This document shows positions 8,593 to 17,866 of a DNA stretch of 34,342 bases, piece by piece. The position numbers and the translations under genes were made by a program. Each line of letters opens with the position of its first letter. The stretch's first letter is position 1. The notes beneath the pieces were generated by a model. It worked only from the letters and a program-made list of their open reading frames with translations. It was not told the DNA's origin and made no database searches. Origin of the DNA: an uncultured Rhizobiaceae group bacterium (GTDB taxonomy: Bacteria; Pseudomonadota; Alphaproteobacteria; Rhizobiales; Rhizobiaceae); NCBI GenBank assembly GCA_937951645.1, contig CALFBM010000018.1, positions 1 through 34,342 on the forward strand, read 5' to 3'.

Positions 8593-9678
8593 ATGCTTTA
8601 TTATCTTGGACAGGAATTCTCGTCTGACATTTCAGTGCTTAACATTTTCAGGTATATCACTTTTCGCACAGGTGCTGCACTTGTAACCTCTGCCTTGATC
8701 GTCTTTTTGTTTGGGCCGCGCATTATTGCAGGTTTGAAAATTCGTCAGGGCAAGGGTCAGCCCATCAGGGCAGATGGTCCCGAAACCCACTTTGCAAAAG
8801 CTGGCACGCCTACCATGGGTGGCCTGATGATTTTGTTCGGGCTGATTGCCTCGTCGCTTCTTTGGGCAAATTTATCCAGCATTTATGTGTGGGTCATCTT
8901 GTTGGTAACCATGGGTTTTGGACTGATCGGGTTTTATGATGATTATTTAAAGGTATCAGCGGCAAACCATAAAGGGTTTTCCGGAAAAGCCAGATTAACG
9001 CTTGAGTTTTTGATTGCTGCCATTGCCTGCTATGCGATTATGACAAATGGTAAAGAACCTTTCTCATCCTCTTTGACATTTCCGTTCTTCAAGGATTTGT
9101 TGCTTAATCTGGGTTGGTTTTTTGTGCCCTTTGGTGCCTTTGTAATTGTTGCTGCCGGTAATGCAGTAAATCTTACAGACGGTCTGGATGGCCTGGCGAT
9201 TGTGCCAGTTATGATTGCTGCGGCTTCTTTTGGTGTTATTGCGTATCTTTCCGGTAATGCGATTTTTGCGGGCTATCTGCAAATTCACTTTGTTCAGGGC
9301 ACAGGTGAGATTGCGGTTCTTTGCGGCGCGTTAATTGGTGCCGGACTTGGTTTTCTTTGGTTTAATGCACCACCTGCGGCGATTTTCATGGGTGATACAG
9401 GCTCGCTTGCACTGGGTGGCATGATTGGTGCCGTTGCTGTTGCAACAAAACACGAAATCGTTCTGGTAATTATCGGCGGGCTTTTTGTAATGGAGGCGCT
9501 ATCGGTTATTATTCAGGTTGCCTCGTTTAAGTTAACCGGAAAACGCGTGTTTAAAATGGCGCCTATTCACCATCACTTTGAGAAAAAGGGCTGGACAGAA
9601 AGTCAGGTCGTTATTCGGTTCTGGATCATTTCCGTAATGCTTGCGTTAATTGGTCTTGCGACCCTGAAACTTCGCTAG
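8593..9678 (+). CDS. mraY: Phospho-MurNAc-pentapeptide transferase MraY
   Basis: Integral membrane enzyme that moves phospho-MurNAc-pentapeptide onto undecaprenyl phosphate, giving lipid I. 361 residues with about ten hydrophobic segments. Family signatures are TPTMGG (72-77), the Asp pair in FYDDYLK (D116, D117), NLTDGLDG (193-200), [11 protein letters not shown] with D268, and the histidine motif [11 protein letters not shown] (HHH at 326-328). The start has AGGGGA upstream. It follows murF by 35 bases, the largest gap in this part of the operon. Confidence 0.97.
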   Translation: MLYYLGQEFSSDISVLNIFRYITFRTGAALVTSALIVFLFGPRIIAGLKIRQGKGQPIRADGPETHFAKAGTPTMGGLMILFGLIASSLLWANLSSIYVWVILLVTMGFGLIGFYDDYLKVSAANHKGFSGKARLTLEFLIAAIACYAIMTNGKEPFSSSLTFPFFKDLLLNLGWFFVPFGAFVIVAAGNAVNLTDGLDGLAIVPVMIAAASFGVIAYLSGNAIFAGYLQIHFVQGTGEIAVLCGALIGAGLGFLWFNAPPAAIFMGDTGSLALGGMIGAVAVATKHEIVLVIIGGLFVMEALSVIIQVASFKLTGKRVFKMAPIHHHFEKKGWTESQVVIRFWIISVMLALIGLATLKLR

Positions 9679-9691
9679 AGGGTAATCGTTC

Positions 9692-11083
9692 ATGATCCCC
9701 GTCACCACTCGCAAAGGACAAAGAATAGCCCTCTTCGGATTGGGTGGTTCCGGCATGGTCACTGCGGAAGCTCTGGTTGCAGGCGGTGCGGAGTTAATCG
9801 TGTTTGATGATAACCCCCAAAAGGTTGAAGAGGCATCTTCAAAGGGTATTCCTGCTTGCGATTTGCGTGAGATTGATTTTTCAAAAGTTGATGCCCTGGT
9901 GCTTTCGCCTGGTGTTCCGCTCACACATCCAAAACCACACTGGAGTGTGGATCTTGCAAACGCACATGGTGTTCCGATTATTGGTGATGTTGCACTCTTT
10001 GCCGATGAACGCCGTACACATGCGCCTCAATCGCAGTTTATTGCCATAACGGGGACGAACGGTAAATCAACAACAACTGCGTTGATTTCCCATATCTTGT
10101 CCAATGCTGGACGCAATGTGCAAATGGGTGGAAATATTGGACGGGCGGTTCTTTCTCTTGATGCATTGGCGGATGATAAAACCTATGTTGTTGAATGTTC
10201 TTCTTATCAAATTGATCTGGCACCCGGGCTTGATCCCTCAATTGGTGTTTTATTAAATCTGGCGCCCGATCATTTGGATCGCCATGGCACTATGGAACAA
10301 TATGCCAGGATAAAATCCAGATTGGTTGCAAAGAGCAATGTGGCGATAATCGGAAATGATGACAAACATTGCTCAAGAATTTCAGACCAGCTTGAAGAAA
10401 CGGGCAAATCTGTAACCCGTATTTCCAATGGTAAACTTGTTTCAGGGTACGGGTCGCTTGATAATCAAATTATTCATTTCAATTCCGGAGACGAGGAATT
10501 CATCGCTAACCTGCACGGCATTGCTACTTTGCGCGGGAGACACAATGCGCAAAATGCTACGGCAGCAATTGCAGCTTGCAGGTCGGTCGGTTTAAGTGTT
10601 GAAGAGATTCAAGCCGGGCTTAATTCGTTCCCGGGGCTTGCGCATCGCATGGAAATTGTTGGCAATGTTGATGATGTGCTTTTCGTAAATGACTCCAAAG
10701 GTACAAATGCAGATGCCGCCGCCATGGCTTTGGGCAGTTTTGAAAATATTCACTGGATTGCTGGTGGCTTGCCAAAGGAAGGCGGTATCGAAAGTCTTCG
10801 CCCGTTTTTTGGTCGTATTCGCAAGGCGTATTTGATTGGCGAAGCAGCGCCGGAATTTTCAGCGACACTTGGCAACGAGGTTGCTTTTGAGATTTCGCAA
10901 ACGCTCGATGTTGCTGTCAAGAATGCAAGTGTTGATGCGGGGCAGTCTGATGGCAAGGCTGTTGTGATGTTATCACCGGCTTGTGCAAGTTTTGATCAGT
11001 TTCCAAATTTTGAAATTCGCGGGGATGCCTTTCGGGCAGAAGTTGAGAAACTGGAAAATTTAATTCCATACGGGGGAAGTTAA
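9692..11083 (+). CDS. murD: UDP-MurNAc-L-alanine:D-glutamate ligase MurD
   Basis: Cytoplasmic ligase adding D-glutamate to UDP-MurNAc-L-Ala. The N-terminal Rossmann-like domain begins with [16 protein letters not shown] (13-28), the ATP loop is TGTNGKS at 120-126, followed by NIGRAV, the ECSSYQID segment and [12 protein letters not shown], and [11 protein letters not shown] opens the C-terminal domain. These are standard MurD motifs; 463 residues is normal. It starts 13 bases after mraY with AGAGGGT as probable ribosome site. Confidence 0.96.
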   Translation: MIPVTTRKGQRIALFGLGGSGMVTAEALVAGGAELIVFDDNPQKVEEASSKGIPACDLREIDFSKVDALVLSPGVPLTHPKPHWSVDLANAHGVPIIGDVALFADERRTHAPQSQFIAITGTNGKSTTTALISHILSNAGRNVQMGGNIGRAVLSLDALADDKTYVVECSSYQIDLAPGLDPSIGVLLNLAPDHLDRHGTMEQYARIKSRLVAKSNVAIIGNDDKHCSRISDQLEETGKSVTRISNGKLVSGYGSLDNQIIHFNSGDEEFIANLHGIATLRGRHNAQNATAAIAACRSVGLSVEEIQAGLNSFPGLAHRMEIVGNVDDVLFVNDSKGTNADAAAMALGSFENIHWIAGGLPKEGGIESLRPFFGRIRKAYLIGEAAPEFSATLGNEVAFEISQTLDVAVKNASVDAGQSDGKAVVMLSPACASFDQFPNFEIRGDAFRAEVEKLENLIPYGGS

Positions 11084-11086
11084 AAC

Positions 11087-12241
11087 ATGGTAAGTCGCGC
11101 AGATAAAAGCCTTCTGGCTGAATGGTGGCGTACAATTGATAAGCCGCTTCTATCAGCATTATTATTTTTGATGTTATGTGGTTTTCTGATGTCCTTTGCA
11201 GGAAGTCCACCAGTTGCCGAGCGTATTGGAGTTGATGAATTTCATTTTACTAAACGTCATGCGATATTTTTGGTGCCAACCTTGTTTATCATGATTGGCT
11301 TTTCGATGCTTTCTCCGAAACAGGTCAGACGTGCAGCCTTTATTCTTTTTGCATTTTCGGTTTTGGCGTTGCTTGCAACCTTGTTTATCGGCTCGTCAGC
11401 AAAAGGGTCCAGCCGCTGGATTTATATTGCGGGCTTTACACTTCAACCTTCAGAGTTTGTAAAACCTGCCTTTGTGATTATAACGGCATGGCTGTTTGCG
11501 GAAAACTCTCGCAGGCCTGACATTCCGGGTAATTTATTCTCAATTATTTTGTTTGGCATCGTTGCAGCGCTTTTGATTGTTCAGCCTGACTTTGGGCAAA
11601 CCATGTTGATTGCGATTGTGTGGGGTGCCTTGTTTTTTATGGCTGGCATGCCATGGATGTGGATTATGGTGCTTGGAGCAATTGCTGTTGTGGGGATGCT
11701 CACGGCTTATCTAATGTTTTCTCATGTTGCCAGTCGTATTAACAGGTTCATTACAGGTGAAGGTGATAACTATCAGGTCGATAGAGGGATTGATGCGATT
11801 GTAAATGGCGGATGGCTTGGTCAGGGGCCAGGTGAAGGTACGGTCAAAAACATTTTGCCAGACAGTCATACAGACTTTTTGTTTGCGGTGATTGCAGAGG
11901 AATTTGGCATTATTGCCTGTATGCTTCTGGTTGGAATTTTTGCCTTTGTTGTGTTGCGTGGTCTTTCAAAATCACTTGATGAAAATGATGCTTACGTTCG
12001 TATGGGTGCATCCGGTCTTGTTTTGTTGTTTGGTTTTCAATCAATGATCAACATTGGCGTGAACCTGAAACTTCTTCCTGCCAAGGGCATGACCCTTCCT
12101 TTTATCTCTTATGGTGGTTCATCAATGATTGCGATGGCAATGGGTATGGGTTTTTTGTTGGCGCTTACGCGTTCAAGGCCTGAGCGCAGGCAAAGTTCAT
12201 CAATCGGTTTTGGCATTCATATTCCAAAGCCTGCGGAGTAA
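11087..12241 (+). CDS. ftsW: Septal peptidoglycan glycosyltransferase FtsW
   Basis: SEDS-family membrane protein that polymerises lipid II at the septum together with FtsI. 384 residues with about ten membrane segments. Family landmarks are KGSSRWI (106-112), LQPSEFVKP (119-127), QPDFGQT (166-172), and the loop PDSHTDFLFAVIAEE in which D263 matches the essential aspartate of SEDS proteins; FISYGGSSM near the end is also typical. The gene begins three bases after the murD stop (ribosome site GGGGGAAG) and ends two bases before murG. Confidence 0.96.
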   Translation: MVSRADKSLLAEWWRTIDKPLLSALLFLMLCGFLMSFAGSPPVAERIGVDEFHFTKRHAIFLVPTLFIMIGFSMLSPKQVRRAAFILFAFSVLALLATLFIGSSAKGSSRWIYIAGFTLQPSEFVKPAFVIITAWLFAENSRRPDIPGNLFSIILFGIVAALLIVQPDFGQTMLIAIVWGALFFMAGMPWMWIMVLGAIAVVGMLTAYLMFSHVASRINRFITGEGDNYQVDRGIDAIVNGGWLGQGPGEGTVKNILPDSHTDFLFAVIAEEFGIIACMLLVGIFAFVVLRGLSKSLDENDAYVRMGASGLVLLFGFQSMINIGVNLKLLPAKGMTLPFISYGGSSMIAMAMGMGFLLALTRSRPERRQSSSIGFGIHIPKPAE

Positions 12242-12243
12242 TC

Positions 12244-13329
12244 ATGTCCAAGGGAATTATACTTTTATGTGCTGGTGGTACTGGTGGACATTTGTTTCCT
12301 GCAGAAGCTGTTGCACATGAATTAAAAAAGCGGGGGTATATAATTCATCTTGCGGCAGATGATCGTGTGGAACGCTTTGCTGATCAATTTCCTGCTGAAG
12401 CCATTCATCAGATCAAATCTGCAACACTTGGTTCCAAAAACCCGATTGCAATTTTGAAAACCCTGAAGAGCCTTTGGTTGGGGTATAAGCAAAGCAGGCT
12501 ATTATTGCAGAAACTGAAACCTGTTGCTGTTGCGGGATTTGGCGGATATCCAACGGTGCCGCCCTTGCTGGCTGCAACCCGTTTGGGAATTCCAACCCTG
12601 GTGCATGAATCAAATGCTGTTTTGGGGCGTGCAAATCGGCTGCTTTCCAAAAAAGTTGACAAGGTTGCAATTGGCTTTGGTGAAACGAAGGATATCGGAG
12701 AAGTTCAAGTGAGTGTGACAGGTAATCCTGTTCGTCCTGATATTCTAAAAGCTGCCATTCAAAATTATCCACAGCGTATGGTCGATGCAAAATTTAATCT
12801 GCTTGTGTTTGGTGGAAGCCAGGGGGCTGCGTTCTTTAGTGAGGTAATGCCGCCAGCCTGCAAGTTGTTAAATGATGCAGAGCGCGGGCTTTTAAATATT
12901 GTCCAGCAAGCAAGACCGGAAGACAAGGATGAAGTCGTTGCTGCATATGAGAAAATGGGTATTAATGCGCAAGTGGATAGTTTCTTTGGTGATATGGCCT
13001 CAAGGCTGCAAGCATCACATTTGGTTATAAGCCGGGCAGGTGCTTCTACGGTGAGTGAACTATCTGTCATGGGCAGACCTTCAATTCTGGTGCCTTACCC
13101 CCATGCGCTTGATCATGATCAGGCAACGAATGCTGCTACAGTGGCAGCAGAAGGTGGGGCAACGCTCTTTAATCAATCTGCATTGACACCAAAATTGTTG
13201 GCGGATGAACTCTCTCGTGCTATCGCAAATCCGAAAAAACTTGCACTTGCAGCTAAAAATGCCAAAAAGACTGGCAAACCCGATGCGACGAAGGCTTTGG
13301 CTAACATGCTGGAAGCACTTGCCGTTTGA
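12244..13329 (+). CDS. murG: Lipid II synthase MurG
   Basis: Peripheral membrane GT-B glycosyltransferase (family GT28) that adds GlcNAc to lipid I, producing lipid II. The N-terminal glycine loop is GGTGGHLFPA (11-20), GFGGYPTVPPLLAA and HESNAVLGRANR are present in the first domain, and GGSQGA and SRAGASTVSEL, the nucleotide-sugar binding parts, in the second. 361 residues, normal. GGAG just before the ftsW stop serves as ribosome site. Confidence 0.97.
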   Translation: MSKGIILLCAGGTGGHLFPAEAVAHELKKRGYIIHLAADDRVERFADQFPAEAIHQIKSATLGSKNPIAILKTLKSLWLGYKQSRLLLQKLKPVAVAGFGGYPTVPPLLAATRLGIPTLVHESNAVLGRANRLLSKKVDKVAIGFGETKDIGEVQVSVTGNPVRPDILKAAIQNYPQRMVDAKFNLLVFGGSQGAAFFSEVMPPACKLLNDAERGLLNIVQQARPEDKDEVVAAYEKMGINAQVDSFFGDMASRLQASHLVISRAGASTVSELSVMGRPSILVPYPHALDHDQATNAATVAAEGGATLFNQSALTPKLLADELSRAIANPKKLALAAKNAKKTGKPDATKALANMLEALAV

Positions 13330-13358
13330 ATAAAGATTAAACTCAGGAAAACTTTCTC

Positions 13359-14765
13359 ATGAAAATGCCCGAAAAAATTGGCCTTGTTCATTTCGTTGGA
13401 ATTGGTGGTATCGGTATGAGCGGTATTGCTGAAGTACTTCATAATCTTGGTTATGAGGTTCAGGGTTCTGACATGAACGACAGCGCCAATGTTAAACGTC
13501 TTCGCGACAAGGGCATTACGGTTCACATTGGGCATAGGGCCGAGAATCTGGGTGACGCTGAAGTTGTTGTTGCCTCAACTGCAATCAAACAAGATAATCC
13601 CGAGCGCATTGCAGCGCGCGAACGTAATCTTCCGATGGTTCGGCGTGCAGAAATGCTTGCAGAACTCATGCGGTTCAAGAAGGCTATTGCGATTGGCGGG
13701 ACGCACGGCAAAACAACAACAACAACCATGGTGAGCACTTTGCTGGTTGCAGGCGGTCTTGATCCAACCGTGATTAATGGGGGGATCATCAATGATCTTG
13801 GAACGAATGCCCGTATGGGTAATGGTGAGTGGATGGTTGTGGAGGCTGATGAGTCTGATGGGACATTCCTTAAACTTCCGGCAGATGTAGCTGTTGTTAC
13901 CAATATAGATCCGGAGCACCTTGATCATTATGGTGATTATGAAGCGGTCAAAAAAGCTTTTACCACCTTTGTTGAGAATGTTCCGTTCTACGGGTTCGGT
14001 GTGATGTGTCTTGACCATCCGGAGGTTCAGGCACAGGTTGCCAGGATCACGGATCGCCGCGTGGTAACTTATGGCGCCAACAAGCAGGCAGAAGTTCGGT
14101 TTTGTGATGTGGAGGCCAAAGGTTCCAGCTCTCATTTTGCCGTGGAAGTACGTGACCGCAAAACGGGTGAGATAAAGCGTATTGAAAATCTTATTTTGCC
14201 GATGCCGGGTCTTTACAATGTTTCCAATGCTACTGCTGCAATTGCGGTTTCTCTTGAGCTGGGAGTAAGTCAAGATGATATCCGCGACGGGCTTGCATCC
14301 TTTGGCGGGGTGAAACGTCGCTTTACGCATACGGGATCCTGGAACGGTGTTGAGATATATGATGATTATGCACACCATCCTGTGGAGATAAGTTCGGTTC
14401 TTTCTGCTGCCCGCCAGGCAAGTTCCGGTAAGGTAATCGCGATTAAACAACCGCACCGATATACGCGCCTTCAAAGCCTGTTTGGAGATTTTTGTTCATG
14501 TTTTAACGATGCGGATCATGTGTTGGTAGCGCCTGTTTATGAGGCAGGTGAAAAACCGATAGATGGATTTAATTCAATAACGCTTGCAGAAGGGCTTCGT
14601 TCTGGCGGGCATAGAAGTGCGATTGCTGTAGAGGGGTCGGAAGTCCTTGCTGCCAAGGTGGCTGAATTGGCCAAGCCTGGGGATATCGTTATTTTCCTGG
14701 GCGCAGGCAATGTAAGTCAATGGGCTTATGCGTTGCCTGATGAGCTTGAGGCCTTGAGCAAATAG
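13359..14765 (+). CDS. murC: UDP-N-acetylmuramate:L-alanine ligase MurC
   Basis: First Mur ligase; adds L-alanine to UDP-MurNAc. The N-terminal nucleotide-binding motif is [17 protein letters not shown] (11-27), the ATP loop is GGTHGKT at 113-119, and [23 protein letters not shown] and [11 protein letters not shown] are the expected central and C-terminal motifs. 468 residues, normal length. The ATG at 13359 has AGGAAA about ten bases upstream. A 299-residue open frame lies antisense inside it and is a shadow. Confidence 0.97.
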   Translation: MKMPEKIGLVHFVGIGGIGMSGIAEVLHNLGYEVQGSDMNDSANVKRLRDKGITVHIGHRAENLGDAEVVVASTAIKQDNPERIAARERNLPMVRRAEMLAELMRFKKAIAIGGTHGKTTTTTMVSTLLVAGGLDPTVINGGIINDLGTNARMGNGEWMVVEADESDGTFLKLPADVAVVTNIDPEHLDHYGDYEAVKKAFTTFVENVPFYGFGVMCLDHPEVQAQVARITDRRVVTYGANKQAEVRFCDVEAKGSSSHFAVEVRDRKTGEIKRIENLILPMPGLYNVSNATAAIAVSLELGVSQDDIRDGLASFGGVKRRFTHTGSWNGVEIYDDYAHHPVEISSVLSAARQASSGKVIAIKQPHRYTRLQSLFGDFCSCFNDADHVLVAPVYEAGEKPIDGFNSITLAEGLRSGGHRSAIAVEGSEVLAAKVAELAKPGDIVIFLGAGNVSQWAYALPDELEALSK

Positions 14766-14767
14766 TC

Positions 14768-15688
14768 ATGTCAGGTGAAGTGCTCTTAAAGAAACTTGAA
14801 GCAAACCTTGAAGGCGTTCGCGGACGACTGACGCCAGATGCCATGATGTCCAAATTAACCTGGTTTCAGGTTGGTGGGCCGGCTGATATCCTGTTTCAAC
14901 CTGCGGACGAAGAGGATTTGTCCTTGTTCTTGGATCGGTTGCCGCAAGAAATTTCAGTGATGGTTGTGGGTGTTGGTTCCAACTTGCTTGTGCGTGATGG
15001 CGGACTTGAGGGAGTCGTGATCCGTTTGTCTGCCAAAGGTTTTGGTATGGTTGAGGATTTGGGCGATAATCGTCTGCTTGCAGGTGCTGCCATTCCTGAC
15101 AAGCGGCTGGCTGCAAAAGCGCTTGAAGTTGGCTTGGGTGGATTTGAGTTTTATCATGGTATTCCAGGCGGGATAGGTGGCGCGCTTCGCATGAATGCAG
15201 GTGCCAATGGAACCGAGACAACCAACCGCGTTGTTGAGGTTCATGCTATTGACCGTCAAGGTAAACGTCACGTGCTTTCGCATGAAGACATGGGCTATAC
15301 CTATCGTCATTCTGCCGCTGATAAGGGGCTGATTTTTACCAAAGCTGTTTTTGAAGGCTTCCGGGATGACCCCAGTGACATCCAAACACGGATGAATGAA
15401 GTTCAACATCACCGCGAAACTGTTCAGCCTGTTAAGGAGAAAACAGGGGGGTCTACCTTCAAAAACCCGCAAGGACATAGTTCCTGGAAATTGATTGATG
15501 AGGCAGGTTTGCGCGGATTTCGTGTTGGTGGTGCCCAAATGAGTGAAATGCATTGCAATTTTATGATCAATACCGGTGATGCAACAGCCAGTGATTTGGA
15601 AAGCCTTGGCGAGCATGTTCGTACCCAAGTTCTTGAAAAAACAGGCATTACGCTTGAATGGGAAATCAAGAGAATTGGCCGCGCTTAA
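14768..15688 (+). CDS. murB: UDP-N-acetylenolpyruvoylglucosamine reductase MurB
   Basis: FAD enzyme that reduces UDP-GlcNAc-enolpyruvate to UDP-MurNAc. The FAD-binding segment [19 protein letters not shown] (67-85) and [18 protein letters not shown] (131-148) are clear, the substrate-binding YTYRHS carries Arg180, and the catalytic serine is Ser229 in GGSTFKNP. 306 residues with the short substrate-binding domain of type II MurB. It begins two bases after murC. A 325-bp gap follows, so transcription may partly end here. Confidence 0.96.
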   Translation: MSGEVLLKKLEANLEGVRGRLTPDAMMSKLTWFQVGGPADILFQPADEEDLSLFLDRLPQEISVMVVGVGSNLLVRDGGLEGVVIRLSAKGFGMVEDLGDNRLLAGAAIPDKRLAAKALEVGLGGFEFYHGIPGGIGGALRMNAGANGTETTNRVVEVHAIDRQGKRHVLSHEDMGYTYRHSAADKGLIFTKAVFEGFRDDPSDIQTRMNEVQHHRETVQPVKEKTGGSTFKNPQGHSSWKLIDEAGLRGFRVGGAQMSEMHCNFMINTGDATASDLESLGEHVRTQVLEKTGITLEWEIKRIGRA

Positions 15689-15692
15689 ATTC

Positions 15693-15728
15693 AGGTATAA
15701 AAAATTGCCTCTTTCGTATTATATACCT
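15693..15728 (+). repeat. 7-bp inverted repeat after murB
   Basis: AGGTATA (15693-15699) and TATACCT (15722-15728) can form a stem with a 22-base loop that starts five bases after the murB stop. It lacks a T-run, so it is an mRNA 3' structure or operator candidate rather than a clear terminator. Confidence 0.3.
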
Positions 15729-15752
15729 TGGAAAATCCTCAAACTTCGTTAG

Positions 15753-15778
15753 AATCACCAAGACAAGTGATTTGTTTT
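15753..15778 (+). terminator. Weak intrinsic terminator after murB
   Basis: AATCAC (15753-15758) and GTGATT (15767-15772) form a six-pair stem with an eight-base loop, followed by TGTTTT and then A-rich sequence. The shape fits an intrinsic terminator, but the stem has few GC pairs, so partial read-through into ddl would be expected. Confidence 0.4.
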
Positions 15779-15861
15779 AAAAAATATTTGTATTGGGATG
15801 TTCTCTTCGTTTGACGGATGCGGCAAACAATCAGATTGCGAAGAAAGAGTAGGGCGAGAAG

Positions 15862-15884
15862 CTGGGAAAACCAGACCGCTTTTT
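15862..15884 (+). promoter_or_regulatory. Terminator-like hairpin in the ddl leader
   Basis: CTGG (15862-15865) and CCAG (15871-15874) enclose GAAAA; GCG (15854-15856) and CGC (15877-15879) could add an outer helix; TTTTT follows at 15880-15884. It lies 130 bp before the ddl start. A second hairpin, CGAGA/TCTCG with a TTTC loop, sits at 15920-15933. The arrangement suggests transcriptional control of ddl-ftsQAZ. The rest of 15689-16013 holds no gene I can support: the two open frames there (97 and 65 residues) lack family features. Confidence 0.35.
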
Positions 15885-16013
15885 CAGTAATAGTAAACAG
15901 GCAGGTATTAAGGTTTTTGCGAGATTTCTCTCGTGAAGGTGGATTTTTGCATTTTGGATTCGGGAGTATTCAAAATGTTGCCAGGGTACGAGTTGTAACG
16001 GGGATGCGTATTT

Positions 16014-16940
16014 ATGACGGGGAAGCATGTAGCAGTACTAATGGGGGGCTGGTCATCCGAAAGGGAGGTTTCGCTTTCTTCCGGGAAGGCCTGTGCGGAC
16101 GGTCTTCGTAATGCCGGTTATAAAGTTACCGAAGTTGATGTTGATCGAAAGATCAGTTCTGTTCTTCGCCAATTAAATCCTGATGTCGCCTTTAATGCCC
16201 TGCATGGCCCTTATGGTGAGGACGGCTTTATTCAGGGTGTACTTGAATTTCTAAACATTCCTTACACGCATTCCGGTGTGCTTGCATCTGCGCTGGCCAT
16301 GGATAAAGAGAAAGCCAAAAGAATAGCCAAAGGTGCGCGCATTCCTGTGGCTGAGTCTGTGTTGATTGACCGTCAAGAGGCTGCCAAAAACCATCCAATG
16401 AAACCACCATATGTAATCAAGCCTGTTCGTGAGGGGTCATCATTTGGGGTGTTGATTGTGAATGAGGGGGCAGGGCATCCGCCACAAGAATTAACCCGGG
16501 AAGATTGGCCTTATGGCGAGCATTTGATGGCGGAGCGATTCGTTGGTGGTCGTGAATTAACGTGTTCTGTGATGGGAAATGTTGCCCTAGGGGTAACTGA
16601 AATACAAACAGGTGGCGAAAAATTCTATGATTTTGATGCTAAATACAAGGAAGGCGGCTCAAAACACATAATTCCTGCAAAAATTAAACCAAATATTTAC
16701 CAAGAAATACTGAAACTGTCTTTGAAGGCCCATGAAGTGATGGGATGTCGGGGTGTAACACGTTCCGACTTCCGTCTTGATGATGGGTTGATGGGGTCGG
16801 GTGAGCTTATCTGGTTGGAAATCAATACCCAGCCGGGCATGACTGCTACGTCCCTTTTGCCTGAACAGGCCGCGCATGCGGGACACTCCTGGGAAGAATT
16901 ATTGAGTTGGATTGTGGAGGACGCTTCTTGCAACCGTTAG
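16014..16940 (+). CDS. ddl: D-alanine:D-alanine ligase Ddl
   Basis: ATP-grasp enzyme that makes D-Ala-D-Ala for MurF. The N-terminus VAVLMGGWSSEREVSLSSG (6-24) is diagnostic, followed by FNALHGPYGEDGFIQG and YTHSGVLASALAMDKEKAK. The C-terminal WLEINTQPGMTATSLLPEQA carries the metal-binding Glu/Asn pair. 308 residues, normal. ATG 16014 has GGGGAT about nine bases upstream; another ATG ten bases earlier is out of frame. The 3' end overlaps ftsQ by 13 bases if ftsQ starts at TTG 16928. Confidence 0.96.
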   Translation: MTGKHVAVLMGGWSSEREVSLSSGKACADGLRNAGYKVTEVDVDRKISSVLRQLNPDVAFNALHGPYGEDGFIQGVLEFLNIPYTHSGVLASALAMDKEKAKRIAKGARIPVAESVLIDRQEAAKNHPMKPPYVIKPVREGSSFGVLIVNEGAGHPPQELTREDWPYGEHLMAERFVGGRELTCSVMGNVALGVTEIQTGGEKFYDFDAKYKEGGSKHIIPAKIKPNIYQEILKLSLKAHEVMGCRGVTRSDFRLDDGLMGSGELIWLEINTQPGMTATSLLPEQAAHAGHSWEELLSWIVEDASCNR

Positions 16941-17866
16941 GCGAAAATAATCGCCATAAAGAAATGGATGTTAACCTGCTTGCAGACGCAATGCAGGATC
17001 GTTCTGTTTTGAATGCAAAGAATTCTCGTCCTGTACCGCGCTTTATGAGAAGGGCAGTCAGGTTTGCGCAAGGTATGACGCCAACGCGTTTTGTCAAAAG
17101 CCGTGCGTTGCGAGTTTTTGTAGCTGGTTTGGCTGTTGTCGTTGGTTTTGGATATGTAATCCAAAATGCTGACAAGAACAGCATGGTTGCCTCTGTGACA
17201 TCACATATGGGATTTGAAGCAAGCAAGCTTGTTGTTAATGGTAATCTTAATCTGGATATCAATGTTTTGCAGGCGCGCCTTGCGACACAACTTGGTAATT
17301 CATTATTCTCATTCAAGGTTGATGCAGCGCGCGAAGAAGTTTTGAATGACCCCTGGGTTCAATCTGCGACTGTAAGAAAAGTTTATCCTGATACAATCGT
17401 TGTGGATGTTGTCGAAAGAAAGCCTGTTGCGCTTTGGCAATCAAAAGGTGAAGTGCACTTGATTTCCCGTGACGGGTTTGTGATTTCTCAAGCGGGGCCA
17501 AAACACATGAATTTGCCGCAAGTTGTAGGTGAGGGTGCGAACATGGCTGCGGCTGAATTTCTTTCAGTGATTAGTCGTTTTCCTGTCATCTCTCAAAAGG
17601 CAAGTGCTTATGTTCGTGTTGCCGGGCGCCGTTGGAATGTTCGTATTAATGATGGTCCGCAGGTTTTGCTTCCGGAAGCCAACTGGCAGGTTGCCTTGAG
17701 TGAGTTGCAAAATTTGCAAGAGAAAAAAGAATTGCTGGATCGTGATGTTGTTCAGGTTGATATGCGTCTGGCAGACAGGCTTGTAATCAAGCTTGATCCT
17801 GATGCGGCTGAAATTCGCAAGATTGCAATTCAAAAATCGCTTCAGCGTGATTGGCACAAAACATGA
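16928..17866 (+). CDS. ftsQ: Cell division protein FtsQ
   Basis: Bitopic divisome protein that recruits FtsL and FtsB. A 60-residue basic cytoplasmic part, one membrane helix (about 61-79), a POTRA domain (about 97-165, ending VRKVYPDTIVVDVVERKPVAL) and the FtsQ beta domain. I chose TTG 16928 because GGAGG at 16916-16920 lies seven bases before it; this gives 312 residues. Alternatives are TTG 16907 and ATG 16964, neither with as good a site. The start lies inside the ddl coding region, and the end overlaps ftsA by ATGA. Confidence 0.92.
   Translation: MQPLGENNRHKEMDVNLLADAMQDRSVLNAKNSRPVPRFMRRAVRFAQGMTPTRFVKSRALRVFVAGLAVVVGFGYVIQNADKNSMVASVTSHMGFEASKLVVNGNLNLDINVLQARLATQLGNSLFSFKVDAAREEVLNDPWVQSATVRKVYPDTIVVDVVERKPVALWQSKGEVHLISRDGFVISQAGPKHMNLPQVVGEGANMAAAEFLSVISRFPVISQKASAYVRVAGRRWNVRINDGPQVLLPEANWQVALSELQNLQEKKELLDRDVVQVDMRLADRLVIKLDPDAAEIRKIAIQKSLQRDWHKT

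Noticed and set aside
13575-14474. 299-residue open frame antisense to murC
   Set aside because: It lies wholly inside the well-supported murC and its translation has no recognisable motif and a composition typical of an antisense shadow.
15818-16111. 97-residue open frame overlapping the ddl start
   Set aside because: It runs into ddl in another frame, has no ribosome site of note and no family features. The ddl leader is better explained as non-coding.
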